Both the position numbers and the translations under genes were made by a program. A stretch of DNA of 64,000 nt from positions 4,154,001 through 4,218,000 of the forward strand of contig NZ_CP063458.1 in NCBI RefSeq assembly GCF_015169395.1, in the 5' to 3' direction. Shown here one piece after another: positions 51,258 to 60,841 of the stretch. Within the stretch, counting starts at the first letter, position 1, and the number at the start of each line of letters is the position of its first letter. Under the pieces are notes generated by a model that saw only the letters and a program-made list of their open reading frames with translations, was not told the origin of the DNA and did not search any database. Source of the DNA: Humisphaera borealis (lineage in GTDB: Bacteria > Planctomycetota > Phycisphaerae > Tepidisphaerales > Tepidisphaeraceae).

Positions 51258-51566
51258 ATGCCGTTCGAATTTAAGACGGGCACCTCTTTGAAGGTGACGA
51301 TCAACAAGGCCGTCAAGCGTGAGGCTGCTCGCAAGACCCTGGAGCGCCTTTTCCTGGCCGACAAGGCCGTCTCGGGCCCGATCGCGGCCCGCGAGAAGAA
51401 CTTTGCCGACAAGCCCAAGCGTCGCGGCGGCCGTATCTGGACCAAGCGTCCGAACAAGGTCCACCCGGACATCGTTCAGGGCAAGGTCGCGACGATCAAG
51501 GCTACCCCGCAGGTCCTGAAGGACCTTGGCAGCGTCGCCGACATCATCGAAGTGACTGCGGCCTAA
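51258..51566 (+). CDS. Small basic conserved hypothetical protein
   Basis: A 102-residue soluble, Lys/Arg-rich protein without signal or membrane segment (LKVTINKAVKREAARKTLER, KPKRRGGRIWTKRPNKVHPD). No family with known function was recognised. It has its own promoter-like sequence, a clean ribosome-binding site (CGGAGAT) and a strong terminator, which suggests high independent expression, as for small ribosome- or nucleic-acid-associated proteins. This is an inference from charge and gene architecture only. Confidence 0.85.
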   Translation: MPFEFKTGTSLKVTINKAVKREAARKTLERLFLADKAVSGPIAAREKNFADKPKRRGGRIWTKRPNKVHPDIVQGKVATIKATPQVLKDLGSVADIIEVTAA

Positions 51567-51592
51567 GCCTTCACCATTGTCTATACCAATAC

Positions 51593-51641
51593 GACCAGAC
51601 GCGCAAGTTGCCTAGGGCGACTTGCGCGTCTGGTCTCGTTT
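51593..51641 (+). terminator. Strong rho-independent terminator
   Basis: A 16-bp perfect stem (51593-51608 with 51620-51635) and an 11-nt loop, followed by TCGTTTT. It lies 27 bases after the stop of the small basic protein. The stem also lies between this gene and the convergent response-regulator gene. Confidence 0.92.
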
Positions 51642-51711
51642 TGGTCACTATTGTCAGCGACTTCGATGCCGTAGAGGGTATCGACAGGTCGGGTACTGCG
51701 GTGGAAAGCCG

Positions 51712-52098
51712 TTAATTCGGTCGGCCGCCGAGCATGTCTAGAAGGGTATCGATGTTGAACGGCTTGGGGAGGAACTGCACCGCGGCACGGCCATGAAGGG
51801 CACCGGCTTCGTACTCACCACTGATGGCGATGACGCGGGCGGGGCGGTGGCTGGCGGGGAGGTTCTCGGCTTGGGTGAGCAGTTCAAAGCCGTCGAGCTT
51901 CGGCATGCGAAGATCGGTCAAAAGGACGTCAAACTTCTGCGTAAGCAGGTAGCCGAGCCCCTCTTCACCATCGCGGGCCGCGGTCACATCCGCGCCGGCA
52001 TCGCGGATGAGCTTGATCATGGCCAGGCGCGTAGGCGTATGATCCTCAACGATGAGGATCTTCAGCTTAAGCCGACCCTTGTCTGAAAGTTCATCCAT
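51712..52098 (-). CDS. Stand-alone response regulator receiver protein
   Basis: A single CheY-like REC domain of about 128 residues. Seen: acidic pocket ILIVEDHTPTRLAM, phospho-acceptor Asp in VLLTDLRMPKLDGFELL, Ser/Thr position in VIAISGEY and conserved Lys in VQFLPKPFNIDTLL. No output domain, so it probably acts by protein contact. ATG at 52098 is chosen; an in-frame ATG seven codons upstream is possible. No histidine kinase is adjacent. Confidence 0.92.
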   Translation of the reverse strand: MDELSDKGRLKLKILIVEDHTPTRLAMIKLIRDAGADVTAARDGEEGLGYLLTQKFDVLLTDLRMPKLDGFELLTQAENLPASHRPARVIAISGEYEAGALHGRAAVQFLPKPFNIDTLLDMLGGRPN

Positions 52099-52302
52099 TG
52101 CGAGGGTGTGGTATGGCATACGGCACGGACACACGAGGCCCGTATCCAAGGTTATACCGTACCAAGGGTAACCCCGCGAGCCCGGTAATTTCGGAGTTCG
52201 CGTTGCCGGTCCACAAGCCGGCGATCAGAACAGTTTAGTTTATTGCTGCGCCCTGACCAGTATCTGAGGTATCGCATCTTGGGACAGTGGAAGCCACAAC
52301 CA

Positions 52303-53088
52303 TCAGTCCGCACCACGGTTTCGCCAGATTCCATCAGGATGCAGTATTTGGTGCGGCTTGTATGACGACTTGTAGTCCATCGTTGTGCACTGGTCAACCC
52401 AATAGCCCAAATAATAGTAAGGGATGCCCCGGTCGATACAGTCGCCGATCTCCCGGAGTGCGCTGAAGGTGCCCAGGCTGCGGTGTGACTCGTCCGGGTC
52501 GTGGTAGAAGTAAACGCTGCTGAGCGATTGGGGCGACAGGTCGCATATCCCCACGCCGATCAGCCGCCCGCCCTGGTCGCGGTACTGGTACTCGACCGTG
52601 TCGACGGGCGATTCGTACAGGAACGAGCAAAACGATTCGTACGGGTCTTCCGGGTCGTCCGCTGGTTTCTTGCCGTGCCACTGCGTTACGTACTTCTGGT
52701 ACAGGGCGAATCGCTCGGCGTCCGGCTCCGGCGGGCCGATCGCTACCCGCAGGTCGTCGTTCCGTCGAAGGCAGCGGCGCTGAGACTTGCTCGCCCGGAA
52801 CTCCTTCACCGGCACGCGGATCGATATGCACTGACGACACCCGCGGCAGACCGGCTGGTAGACAAACTTGCCGCTTCGGCGGAAGCCGGCGTCCATGAAG
52901 GCGTGGTACACCTCAGGCGGAATCTGTTCCGCCCAGAACGCTCGATTGCTCGACATCCGCCCGGGCAGATAAGGGCATGCGTGTTCGCCGGTGTTAACCA
53001 GCGACAGCCGGATCGGCGGTGGGATGGCGGGATAGCAGGAGAAGGTGGCGGGATGGTCGGGTGGATGGGTGGCGCGGTTGCTGCTCAT
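52303..53088 (-). CDS. bpt: Aspartate/glutamate leucyl(arginyl)-transferase
   Basis: A 261-residue GNAT-fold enzyme that adds Leu (or Arg) from aminoacyl-tRNA to N-terminal Asp/Glu, marking proteins for ClpS/ClpAP degradation (N-degron pathway). Seen: CPYLPGRMSSNRAFW, the Cys cluster FVYQPVCRGCRQCISIRVPV, FLYESPVDTVEYQYRD, VYFYHDPDESHRSLGTFSAL, YYYLGYWVDQCTTMDYKSSY and the end PHQILHPDG. The N-terminus before residue 35 is variable; the duplicated MSSNRA shows an alternative start. It lies 75 bp downstream of glyA on the same strand. Confidence 0.93.
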   Translation of the reverse strand: MSSNRATHPPDHPATFSCYPAIPPPIRLSLVNTGEHACPYLPGRMSSNRAFWAEQIPPEVYHAFMDAGFRRSGKFVYQPVCRGCRQCISIRVPVKEFRASKSQRRCLRRNDDLRVAIGPPEPDAERFALYQKYVTQWHGKKPADDPEDPYESFCSFLYESPVDTVEYQYRDQGGRLIGVGICDLSPQSLSSVYFYHDPDESHRSLGTFSALREIGDCIDRGIPYYYLGYWVDQCTTMDYKSSYKPHQILHPDGIWRNRGAD

Positions 53089-53162
53089 GATATTGGCGTT
53101 CTCGCCAGCCGATCACGGGCTGCCACCGCGCCACTCCACCCATCCGCTCCGACATCTCCCGA

Positions 53163-54407
53163 TCAGTGCGGCATCGCGAACTTCTCGCAAAGCGTCGCGA
53201 CTTCGCGGCGGATCTTCGCCAGTTCGTCGGCATTGTCCTTCGCGCCGATCGCGCGATCAAAATAGCTTGCCACGAGCGGCATCTCGGCTTCCTTCAGGCC
53301 ACGCGTCGTGACGGCCGGCGTGCCCAGGCGGATACCGCTGGTCAGCTTCGGCGGACGCGGGTCGTTCAGGATCGCGTTCTTATTGGTGATGATCCCCGCC
53401 CGCTCCAGCGCCTTCTCGGCTTCTGCGCCGGTGTAGTCGGCATTGCGGGCGGTCAGGTCGACGAGCATCAGGTGGTTGTCAGTACCGCCCGATTGCAGCC
53501 GGTAGCCGAGCTTCGACAACGCATCGGCCAGCGCTTTGGCGTTCTTCACGACCTGCTGGGCGTAGGTCTTGAACTCGGGCCGCAGCGCTTCGCCGAACGC
53601 GACGGCCTTGCCGGCGATCACGTGCATGAGCGGGCCGCCCTGGCTGCCGGGGAAGACGCTTCGGTTGATGGCTTTGTTCAGCTCTTCGGTGTCGCACAGG
53701 ATCAACCCGCCGCGCGGGCCGCGGAGCGTCTTGTGCGTGGTTGTCGTCACCACGTGGGCGTGCGGGAACGGGCTGGGGTGTACGCCGCCGACGATTAGGC
53801 CGGCGATGTGCGCCACATCGGCCATCAGGTACGCGCCGACTTCGTCGGCGATCTCGCGGAATTTTTTGAAGTCGATGATGCGCGGATACGCGCTATAGCC
53901 GCAGAGAATCGCCTTGGGCTTGATTTCGTGCGCCTTCCGGCGGACCGAATCGAAGTCGATTGTCTGGGTATCGGGGTTCAGCTCGTAGTGATGGGGCTTG
54001 TAGAAGACGGCCGATGCGTTGAGCTTCATGCCGTGCGACAAGTGCCCGCCGGACGAGAGGTTCAGCGACAGGAAGTTGTCGCCGGGCTGCATCATCGCCA
54101 TGAACGCGGCGAGATTGGCGTTGGCACCGCAGTGGGGCTGCACGTTGGCAAAGCCACAGCCAAACATCTGCTTGGCGCGGTCGATCGCGAGGGTTTCAAT
54201 CTGGTCGTAGTACTCGCACCCGCCGTAGTAACGCCCGCCCGGATAACCCTCGGCGTATTTATTGGTAAGCACCGTGCCGACCGCTTCGATGACGGCGGTC
54301 GACACATGATTCTCGCTGGCGATCAACTCAAGGGTGGTCTCCTGCCGCTTCTGCTCCTTCTGGATGAGGTCGAAAATCTGGGGGTCGGTCTGCTTGAGGG
54401 TTGGCAT
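53163..54407 (-). CDS. glyA: Serine hydroxymethyltransferase
   Basis: A 414-residue PLP enzyme interconverting serine and glycine with tetrahydrofolate as one-carbon acceptor. Seen: [71 protein letters not shown], the PLP-binding Lys in [18 protein letters not shown], and [19 protein letters not shown]. Complete. The upstream region shows no glycine riboswitch. It is functionally linked to serA at 10.6 kb. Confidence 0.98.
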   Translation of the reverse strand: MPTLKQTDPQIFDLIQKEQKRQETTLELIASENHVSTAVIEAVGTVLTNKYAEGYPGGRYYGGCEYYDQIETLAIDRAKQMFGCGFANVQPHCGANANLAAFMAMMQPGDNFLSLNLSSGGHLSHGMKLNASAVFYKPHHYELNPDTQTIDFDSVRRKAHEIKPKAILCGYSAYPRIIDFKKFREIADEVGAYLMADVAHIAGLIVGGVHPSPFPHAHVVTTTTHKTLRGPRGGLILCDTEELNKAINRSVFPGSQGGPLMHVIAGKAVAFGEALRPEFKTYAQQVVKNAKALADALSKLGYRLQSGGTDNHLMLVDLTARNADYTGAEAEKALERAGIITNKNAILNDPRPPKLTSGIRLGTPAVTTRGLKEAEMPLVASYFDRAIGAKDNADELAKIRREVATLCEKFAMPH

Positions 54408-54541
54408 CGGGGGCTGGCTCCGGAAAGAAGTCTGGCGATCGCCGATAACGAACGACCACCGGCGAGCGAAAGATTATAGCGGAAGCCGCCGCAACTGCCC
54501 AAATCGCCGGGAGTTTTGAAGGGGTTGCGTGAATTCGGGTG

Positions 54542-54955
54542 TTATCTGCTGAACAGCCCCTCGAAGAGCAGAAGCATCGGCGAGACCGTTGCCAGCACAA
54601 ACCAGACGATTGCCAGGCCCGCAAGAAGCAGCAGTGCGACGGTCGCGCGGAAACGCACCTCGCGGTCGAGGCGTACGAGCCAGAGCGGTATCAGAAGTGG
54701 AATCAGCCAGATCCAGAATCGTGCCCCGAACTGGTTCAGCGTACTGTAAAGATCGATCAGAAGCTGTGTAGACCCGGGGAGCTTGAGCTTGAGATCCTCG
54801 TAGATGTTCCTGAGCCTATCGATGATGAGCAGCGGAGCGGCCAGCACCCCCACCACGAAGCCGACGACGGCGGCAAACATCAGGTAATCCCCAGTGGGGA
54901 AGCGTCTTCGCACTTCGGGCGATGCGTACTCGGCCACAGGGACTGGCGAAGCCAT
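54542..54955 (-). CDS. Small hypothetical membrane protein
   Basis: A 137-residue protein with three hydrophobic segments (MFAAVVGFVVGVLAAPLLII, FWIWLIPLLIPLWLV, ATVALLLLAGLAIVWFVLAT). There is an amphipathic linker (RLRNIYEDLKLKLPGSTQLL) and a short loop between the second and third segments. No family was recognised; the linker plus PGSTQLL recalls type II secretion F-type inner-membrane proteins, but that is weak. It lies between the HEAT lipoprotein and glyA, all on the same strand. Confidence 0.7.
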   Translation of the reverse strand: MASPVPVAEYASPEVRRRFPTGDYLMFAAVVGFVVGVLAAPLLIIDRLRNIYEDLKLKLPGSTQLLIDLYSTLNQFGARFWIWLIPLLIPLWLVRLDREVRFRATVALLLLAGLAIVWFVLATVSPMLLLFEGLFSR

Positions 54956-55019
54956 GTCAGATTCCCTCCTGGAGTCTCAATGCAGACCTCGTACGCGTGC
55001 GGAGTTGTAAGCCGCCCCT

Positions 55020-56132
55020 TCAGTTCACGACCTTACCTTCGCGGTTGAACTTCTTCGGGGCCTTGGCGATCTGCAGGATTGCCGTGGCCGCTGCGGCGCG
55101 GACTTCGCTGTCAGAGTCCTTGAGAAGCGTCGCAAGGAACGGTTGGGCGTCGGGCCGGCCGATGGTTCCGAACGTGGCCGCCGCCAGCATGCGACGCCGT
55201 GCGCCCAGTTGCGGGTCTTTATCGGCCATGCCCTTCATGGCGACTCCGTACCCGTCGTCGGCGCCCATCGCGCCGACCGCCATCGCCGCCGCCAGGCCGA
55301 CTTCCAGGTAGCCTTTCGACGCGTCATTGGCTTCTGACAGTTTGGACCACGCGTAGAGCTTGAGGCCGGGATCTTTCTTCTGCGCCAGGGCCCGCATGGC
55401 GAAAATGACGTCGTCGGGATGGCTGCTGGTGGTGTAGCCGAGGATCGCATCGCGACCGCGGGTGTCATCGAGCAGAAAAAGCGCCTCATCGGCCTGCTGG
55501 CGCACTTCCGGGCGGGCGTCGGCGCGCAGCAGTCGCAGGATGCCCTTGGCGGTCGGTTCATTCAGCCGGCCGAGGACCATGGCGGTCGAGCCGCGGACTT
55601 TCGGGTCGCCGTGCGTCGCGAACTTCTCCAAATCCTGTGTGTGCGTGGTATCGCCGATCTTGTGCAGCGCATAGCGCACCGCGACCTGCACACGCGGGTC
55701 AGGGTCGTTCACCATATCGAGGAGTTTGGGCTTTGCGGCTTCGAGCTTCAGATCGCCGGCTGCCATCGCGGCGGCGAATCGAACTGCCTGCGCCTTTACG
55801 CTGAGCTGCGCGATGATCGGTTCGGAGGCCTTCTCGCCCTCAACGTAGCGAAGCCCCTCAATGGCATAGACGCGATCGAACGCCAGTTCCGCGGCGAGCA
55901 GCTTGTCGAGTTCCGCCTTGGCCGACGCGACCAGTTGCGGATCGATGGGAACGTCGCGAGGCGGTGGGAAGCCGCGCGGGGGTTCCGACGGTGGCGGGGC
56001 GATGCCGCCGCGACCTGCGTTGCCGCCGCCGCCGCACCCGGCCAGGAGCAGCGCTGTCATGAACAGAAAATGGATAGTCACGAGGCGCAAACGTTGCTTC
56101 AGCGCATCGGGGGAGCAATCGGCGGATTCCAT
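55020..56132 (-). CDS. HEAT-repeat lipoprotein
   Basis: A 370-residue protein: lipoprotein signal HFLFMTALLLAGCGGGG, a Gly/Pro-rich linker, then tandem HEAT/armadillo-type helices across the rest (LLDMVNDPDPRVQVAVRYAL, GDPKVRGSTAMVLGRLNEPT, DARPEVRQQADEALFLLDDT, LKDSDSEVRAAAATAILQIA). Such repeats bind proteins. The protein should be periplasmic and membrane-anchored. Partner unknown. Confidence 0.88.
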   Translation of the reverse strand: MESADCSPDALKQRLRLVTIHFLFMTALLLAGCGGGGNAGRGGIAPPPSEPPRGFPPPRDVPIDPQLVASAKAELDKLLAAELAFDRVYAIEGLRYVEGEKASEPIIAQLSVKAQAVRFAAAMAAGDLKLEAAKPKLLDMVNDPDPRVQVAVRYALHKIGDTTHTQDLEKFATHGDPKVRGSTAMVLGRLNEPTAKGILRLLRADARPEVRQQADEALFLLDDTRGRDAILGYTTSSHPDDVIFAMRALAQKKDPGLKLYAWSKLSEANDASKGYLEVGLAAAMAVGAMGADDGYGVAMKGMADKDPQLGARRRMLAAATFGTIGRPDAQPFLATLLKDSDSEVRAAAATAILQIAKAPKKFNREGKVVN

Positions 56133-56369
56133 ATCTGTGGGTGTTACCCGTTGGCCGGGGCGGTTGGCAAATCGTCGACAACAGAATCGCGGGGCGGACC
56201 GAAAATAACACGAACAGATGTCCGATAAATGATCCGATCAAAAACCGAACGGATTTTGTTCTGATTTCGTTCGGTTCCGGTCGAAAAAGCAAAGGTCGAG
56301 CCGCAGCATCGAGGGCCCCGGAGCTGCGATCAAGTCCTCTGTAGTCCACGCAATTTCGGAGTATCAGCC

Positions 56370-56684
56370 ATGAACGATTCGCGCCAGTCGATGAGTGATG
56401 TTTGCCCGGTCCGTGAGGCAGGCTACCCCGCAAGTCGCACCCGTGAGGTGCTCATGATCGAGCGGACATTCGCCGTGAGAGGTGCCGGTCGTGCCGCGGG
56501 GCACGCATGGGAGGCGGAGCAGATTGCGGTCGTTCGGCGGCGGATCGGGCATCGTCGCGTCGCCATGCAGGCGCGACATGTCGCTGTCGACGATCGTGCG
56601 CCGAGCGTCGTTAAGGATCGCATTTCCGAGCCGCCGATCGAAGACCTTTACGAGGACGCCGAGCGATGGGACGGCATGGCGTGA
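56370..56684 (+). CDS. Small hypothetical protein
   Basis: A 104-residue frame (MNDSRQSMSDVCPVREAGYP, ending EDLYEDAERWDGMA) with GGAG upstream and codon use like real genes here (GC-rich third positions). No signal, no membrane segment, Arg-rich middle. No family was recognised. It lies between the divergently oriented HEAT lipoprotein gene and the convergent pseudopilin gene. It could be spurious. Confidence 0.4.
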   Translation: MNDSRQSMSDVCPVREAGYPASRTREVLMIERTFAVRGAGRAAGHAWEAEQIAVVRRRIGHRRVAMQARHVAVDDRAPSVVKDRISEPPIEDLYEDAERWDGMA

Positions 56685-56712
56685 TCTCCAGATCGATTGT
56701 GCAGGCCCACGC

Positions 56713-57507
56713 TCACTCGGCCCGCAAGAGAGCCTTCTTGTCGTGAGCGACACGGCGGGAGATGAACTCGGCGTGGCCGTCGCAGAATGCCGCGTTACCC
56801 CGGCGGTCGCCGTTGGGGTGCGTGGAGATCTGTTGGTCGCGAGGATCGGGGATCTGTTTTCTGCTGTCGTGTCGGATACCCAGAAGATCGCGTGCCGTGG
56901 CCGTTTGTGTGATATCACCACCGCCGGGTGCCCAAAGGCCGTCGTTGATCGAGTTCTCGTCCTCTTCGGCAAGAATAATCTTGTCCGGCGCGTTGCGGAT
57001 CTGTGTGATCTTTACCTTGGAACGACCTTCAAAGTTTCCGTTCATCGCATAGCTGTACAAGTATTTTCCGCTGGGGGCGGCCGTCACATGGGCGGCGTAG
57101 TCGTCCGAGGGGCATCGGAACACCTCCGCGGTGAACCCGCCGATGTACGGCACGATCGCCGACTGTTTCACGTCGGCGACGGGACGTCCGGGTGCCGGCG
57201 CAATACCGGCGACGGGCGCTTCCTGATACCAGATCCAGTCCTCGTTAAAGACCAGGTCGGCCGGATAGCGCGAACCGAAGGGGAAGTAGCCCTTGTTCTG
57301 GTTCGTGTACATGATCATCCCCATCCCCAGTTGCCGCAGGTTGCTCAGGCACTTGACCTGGTTGCCCTGCTCGCGGGCTCGGGCCAGCGAAGGCAGAAGA
57401 ATTGAAATCAGCAGGGCAATAATGCCAATGACCACCAGCAACTCGACGAGTGTGAATGCGCGCACTCCACGCGACAACGGCCGGACGGAATGGGGCTTGG
57501 GGTACAT
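56713..57507 (-). CDS. Type II secretion-like pseudopilin (prepilin N-terminal motif)
   Basis: A 264-residue secreted protein. After a short leader, [20 protein letters not shown] is a class III/type IV prepilin signal (cleavage before Phe, Glu at position 5) that also forms the hydrophobic helix. The downstream part [20 protein letters not shown] and the late [16 protein letters not shown] (product of the planctomycete H-x9-DG type) are typical of the very large pseudopilin family of Planctomycetota. Processed by a prepilin peptidase; the function is unknown. Regulatory region upstream is shared with divergent nuoC. Confidence 0.92.
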   Translation of the reverse strand: MYPKPHSVRPLSRGVRAFTLVELLVVIGIIALLISILLPSLARAREQGNQVKCLSNLRQLGMGMIMYTNQNKGYFPFGSRYPADLVFNEDWIWYQEAPVAGIAPAPGRPVADVKQSAIVPYIGGFTAEVFRCPSDDYAAHVTAAPSGKYLYSYAMNGNFEGRSKVKITQIRNAPDKIILAEEDENSINDGLWAPGGGDITQTATARDLLGIRHDSRKQIPDPRDQQISTHPNGDRRGNAAFCDGHAEFISRRVAHDKKALLRAE

Positions 57508-57777
57508 CGTGATCCTCAGAAAAGACTCGCGCCAGACGGCGAAATGGGTACGACTTCCGATGCAGAGAGATGTGTAACTACTTCCTCAGTTTTTACGCTA
57601 CTTTGGGGGATCCGTGCTAGGTAAAATTCCCTTAAGGGTTTTTCCGTCCCGGGGCGGTCTCCTTCTCCCCTGATAGACCTATACCGACTCCTCGCCCCAC
57701 CGGGCACCGCCGTGGCCGGCGATCTTGACCTTCAACCCGTACCCTCTACCATTCCAAGCGACCGCCACGGTCACCCT

Positions 57778-58365
57778 ATGTCACGTACCATCGAACACCC
57801 CGCGCTTCAGCCCCTCAAGGCTCAGTTCCCCGACATCCAATTCTTCGTCGGCGAGTTCCGCGACATGATTACTGTCGTGGTGCCTCGCGAGCAGATCGTG
57901 CGCGTTTGCACGTTCCTGCGCGACGACCCGAACCTTCGGTACGACATGCTGGCCGAGATCAACAGCGTGGATTACCTCGGCTACCCCAACGCCAAGCACC
58001 GTTTCGCCGTCAATTACGGCTTGACGAGCATCCCGCACAACAACCGGCTGTGGCTGAAGGTGTTCCTCGATCCCGCTCACGACACGGCACCCGGCAGCGA
58101 GTGGAATAAGTTCCGCGACGAAGAAGTCGTCGAGAAGGGCGACCCCGGCCTGAAGCTCGACAGCGTCTGCTGCCTCTGGCCGGGCGCTGAATGGATGGAG
58201 CGGGAAGTCTACGACATGATGGGCATCATCTTCGTCGGCCACCCCGACCTGCGGCGGATCCTGACGTGGAACGGATTCGGGAACTATCCGCTCCGCAAGG
58301 ACTACCCGATGCGCGGCGTGGGCGAGCGGGAGAATTACAAGGTGATCACGCGCGAAGGGGCATGA
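57778..58365 (+). CDS. nuoC: NADH-quinone oxidoreductase subunit C
   Basis: A 195-residue complex I subunit of the peripheral arm (30-kDa family). Seen: LRYDMLAEINSVDYLGYPN, FAVNYGLTSIPHNNRLWLKV, PGAEWMEREVYDMMGIIFVG, HPDLRRILTWNGFGNYPLRK and DYPMRGVGERE, the family signature. ATG at 57778 begins near the usual N-terminus; the upstream in-frame region is not conserved-looking. As with nuoB, no other nuo gene adjoins. Confidence 0.96.
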   Translation: MSRTIEHPALQPLKAQFPDIQFFVGEFRDMITVVVPREQIVRVCTFLRDDPNLRYDMLAEINSVDYLGYPNAKHRFAVNYGLTSIPHNNRLWLKVFLDPAHDTAPGSEWNKFRDEEVVEKGDPGLKLDSVCCLWPGAEWMEREVYDMMGIIFVGHPDLRRILTWNGFGNYPLRKDYPMRGVGERENYKVITREGA

Positions 58366-58392
58366 CGCCTGCCGCGAGGGGAAATTGCCACA

Positions 58393-58893
58393 ATGCATCT
58401 TGCCGTGCGACCCCTGATCGTTCTATGCATCTGGGGCGGTGTCTGTGCGCTGGCCGCGGTACCCAGCTTTGTCATCGCGCGGGAACAGAACTTTGAGACT
58501 CTCGGCATGGTGTCCGGGGTCGTCGTCTTCGTCGTTGCTTACACCGTGATCAGCGGTAGCCCGGGGTTCCGGCGGACATGGGGTCACGACCGCGCGTTTC
58601 GAATTGCGATGTTCATCTCGTACGGTATTCGCATCGCAATTGGCGTCGTATATCCACTCGGATTTCTTGTCGATCTGATTCCCGGCATGATGAGCGTGGG
58701 GATCGTCGAGCGGCTTGAAGTGCCTCGCTGGACATTCATCAATTCCTTCCTCACGACGTTGATTCAAGGTGCGTTTCTCAGCGTTGTTTTTGCCTTCCTG
58801 ACCTGGTTGCTTCACGTCATTGTGCGACGCTTTGTCCGATCGCAAGAACCGCCGCGTGGTTTTGCCGTTGTTCCGATCACCCCTGAACGATGA
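58393..58893 (+). CDS. Hypothetical integral membrane protein
   Basis: A 166-residue protein with four hydrophobic segments (LIVLCIWGGVCALAAVPSFV, LGMVSGVVVFVVAYTVISG, IAMFISYGIRIAIGVVYPLG, TLIQGAFLSVVFAFLTWLLH) and a basic C-terminal tail. No family was recognised. It starts 27 bp after nuoC on the same strand and may be cotranscribed, but nothing links it to complex I. Confidence 0.75.
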   Translation: MHLAVRPLIVLCIWGGVCALAAVPSFVIAREQNFETLGMVSGVVVFVVAYTVISGSPGFRRTWGHDRAFRIAMFISYGIRIAIGVVYPLGFLVDLIPGMMSVGIVERLEVPRWTFINSFLTTLIQGAFLSVVFAFLTWLLHVIVRRFVRSQEPPRGFAVVPITPER

Positions 58894-59023
58894 CACCGAC
58901 TCAAGTGCCTTGCCAAACGCCTGCCGCCGATATGACTCGGGCGGCAATGACCCGACGCGTGTTTCATTTGTGGCGCGCCTCGCATGACAACCCGACGCCG
59001 CACGCATTAGAATCGCGTAAACA

Positions 59024-60721
59024 ATGTTTGAAGCGCTGACCCAGCGTCGCTACCTCCTCCCCTTCAAAGCCTCCCGCCTTCCGCAGCAGTTCACCGACGT
59101 CTTGGTGATCGGCGGCGGCGTTGCCGGGCTGCGGGCTGCCATTGCCGCCGCCGATGGCGGATGTGACGTCCTGCTGTTGACCAAAGACACCATCGACGAA
59201 TCCAACACTTGGTATGCCCAGGGCGGCATCGCCGCCGTGCTTCAGCCGGCCGACAGCTACGCCTCGCACGTGAGCGATACGGAAAAAGGTGGCGCAGGGC
59301 TTTGCGATCACGAGGCCGTTGAGATCGTCGTCAAGGAAGGCCCGCAGCGTGTCCTGGAGCTGTTGCAGTGGGGCATCAATTTCGACAAGGACGCCAGCAA
59401 AGCCCACGGCCTGGCGTTCACGCTGGAAGGGGGGCACTCGTTCGCGCGCATCCTTCACGCCTACGGCGACTCCACCGGTAAAGAGCTGGCGCAGACGCTG
59501 ATCAACACCGTCCGAGCGCGCGAGAACATCCGTATCGGCGAGAAGACATTTGTCGTCGATCTGATCACCGACGATCACGCCCAGGCGCACCAGCCACCCG
59601 GACGGTGCGTCGGCGTCCTGGCGCTGGTGCGGGGGCAGCTCAACATCATCTGGGCCAAGACGACCATCCTGGCCAGCGGCGGGGCGGGACAGCTCTACCG
59701 CGAAAGCACCAATCCCAAGATCGCCACCGCCGACGGCCATGCCATGGCCTGGCGTGCCGGGGCGGCGGTGAAGGACATGGAGATGGTGCAGTTTCACCCG
59801 ACGACGCTCTACGTCGCCGGTGCCAGCCGCGCCCTGATCACCGAAGCCGTGCGCGGCGAAGGCGCGTACCTCGTCGATCGCAACGGCTATCGCTTCATGA
59901 AGGACTACCACGAAATGGGCGAACTCGCCCCACGTGATGTGGTCAGCCGGGCGATCGTCGAGCAGATCCGAAAAACGAACTTCACGCACGTTTATCTCGA
60001 CGTTCGCCACCTGCCGCCCAAGGAGTTCCGCGAGCGGTTCCCACAACTTGCCAAGCTTGTCGATCAGTTCGAAATCGACCCTGCGAAAGACGTGATCCCC
60101 ATTCACCCTGCGGCGCATTACATGATTGGCGGCGTCGATGTCGATCTCCAGGGCCGCAGCAGCCTGGCCGGGCTCTACGCCGTCGGCGAGGCCAGTTGTA
60201 CCGGACTGCATGGCGCCAACCGCCTGGGCAGCAACTCGCTGCTGGAGGGCCTGACGTTCGGTGCCCGCGCCGGCCTCGACGCGGTGACGGCGGTCCGGGA
60301 GTTGGGCGCTTACAAGTTCCCTCAAACGCTCGAGCACCGTGTTCCCAGGAGTACCAAGACCGAGCTCGACATCATCGACGTCAAGAGCAGTCTTCGCAGT
60401 GTGATGTGGCGAAACGTCGGCATCGAACGCACCGGCGACCGCCTGGCCGAAACGCGCGAGATCATTGCGTTCTGGAGCCGCTACGTGATGGACAAGGTCT
60501 TCGATCCGCAGGTGTTGGGCGAGGCGACCGCGGTTCAGGGGTGGGAAGTGCAGAACATGCTCGCCGTCTGCGCCCTCATCACTAGCGCCGCCTATACCCG
60601 CACCGAAAGCCGCGGTGCGCATTATCGGATGGATTACCCCACTCGCGACGATGCGCACTGGCGGCTGCATCTGCTCTGGCGCAGGCCGATGGAGACGCCG
60701 ATTCCCTCGATGGTGGATTGA
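59024..60721 (+). CDS. nadB: L-aspartate oxidase
   Basis: An FAD enzyme that oxidises L-aspartate to iminoaspartate, first step of de novo NAD synthesis. 565 residues. Seen: LVIGGGVAGLRAAIAAADGG (FAD), ESNTWYAQGGIAAVLQPADS, EGGHSFARILHAYGDSTGKE, MEMVQFHPTTLYVAGASRAL, AAHYMIGGVDVDLQGRSSLA, and LYAVGEASCTGLHGANRLGS. The fumarate reductase-like C-terminal helical domain follows. nadA and nadC are not in the window. Confidence 0.97.
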   Translation: MFEALTQRRYLLPFKASRLPQQFTDVLVIGGGVAGLRAAIAAADGGCDVLLLTKDTIDESNTWYAQGGIAAVLQPADSYASHVSDTEKGGAGLCDHEAVEIVVKEGPQRVLELLQWGINFDKDASKAHGLAFTLEGGHSFARILHAYGDSTGKELAQTLINTVRARENIRIGEKTFVVDLITDDHAQAHQPPGRCVGVLALVRGQLNIIWAKTTILASGGAGQLYRESTNPKIATADGHAMAWRAGAAVKDMEMVQFHPTTLYVAGASRALITEAVRGEGAYLVDRNGYRFMKDYHEMGELAPRDVVSRAIVEQIRKTNFTHVYLDVRHLPPKEFRERFPQLAKLVDQFEIDPAKDVIPIHPAAHYMIGGVDVDLQGRSSLAGLYAVGEASCTGLHGANRLGSNSLLEGLTFGARAGLDAVTAVRELGAYKFPQTLEHRVPRSTKTELDIIDVKSSLRSVMWRNVGIERTGDRLAETREIIAFWSRYVMDKVFDPQVLGEATAVQGWEVQNMLAVCALITSAAYTRTESRGAHYRMDYPTRDDAHWRLHLLWRRPMETPIPSMVD

Positions 60722-60841
60722 GGCGGTAAGCGACCGAAAGACCCTATGACCCGGCGACGAACCGAAACGACAACAGGATGAAAGTCCTGGTTGCCCACGT
60801 CGTCTGTCCATCGCTCCCTTCCGCCGTCTCTTTCGCCTCGC

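Noticed and set aside
54408-54541. Glycine riboswitch upstream of glyA
   Set aside because: The leader is short and lacks the paired aptamer core; nothing resembling it was seen.
58964-60811. 615-codon minus-strand frame
   Set aside because: Antisense of nadB, which has all family motifs.
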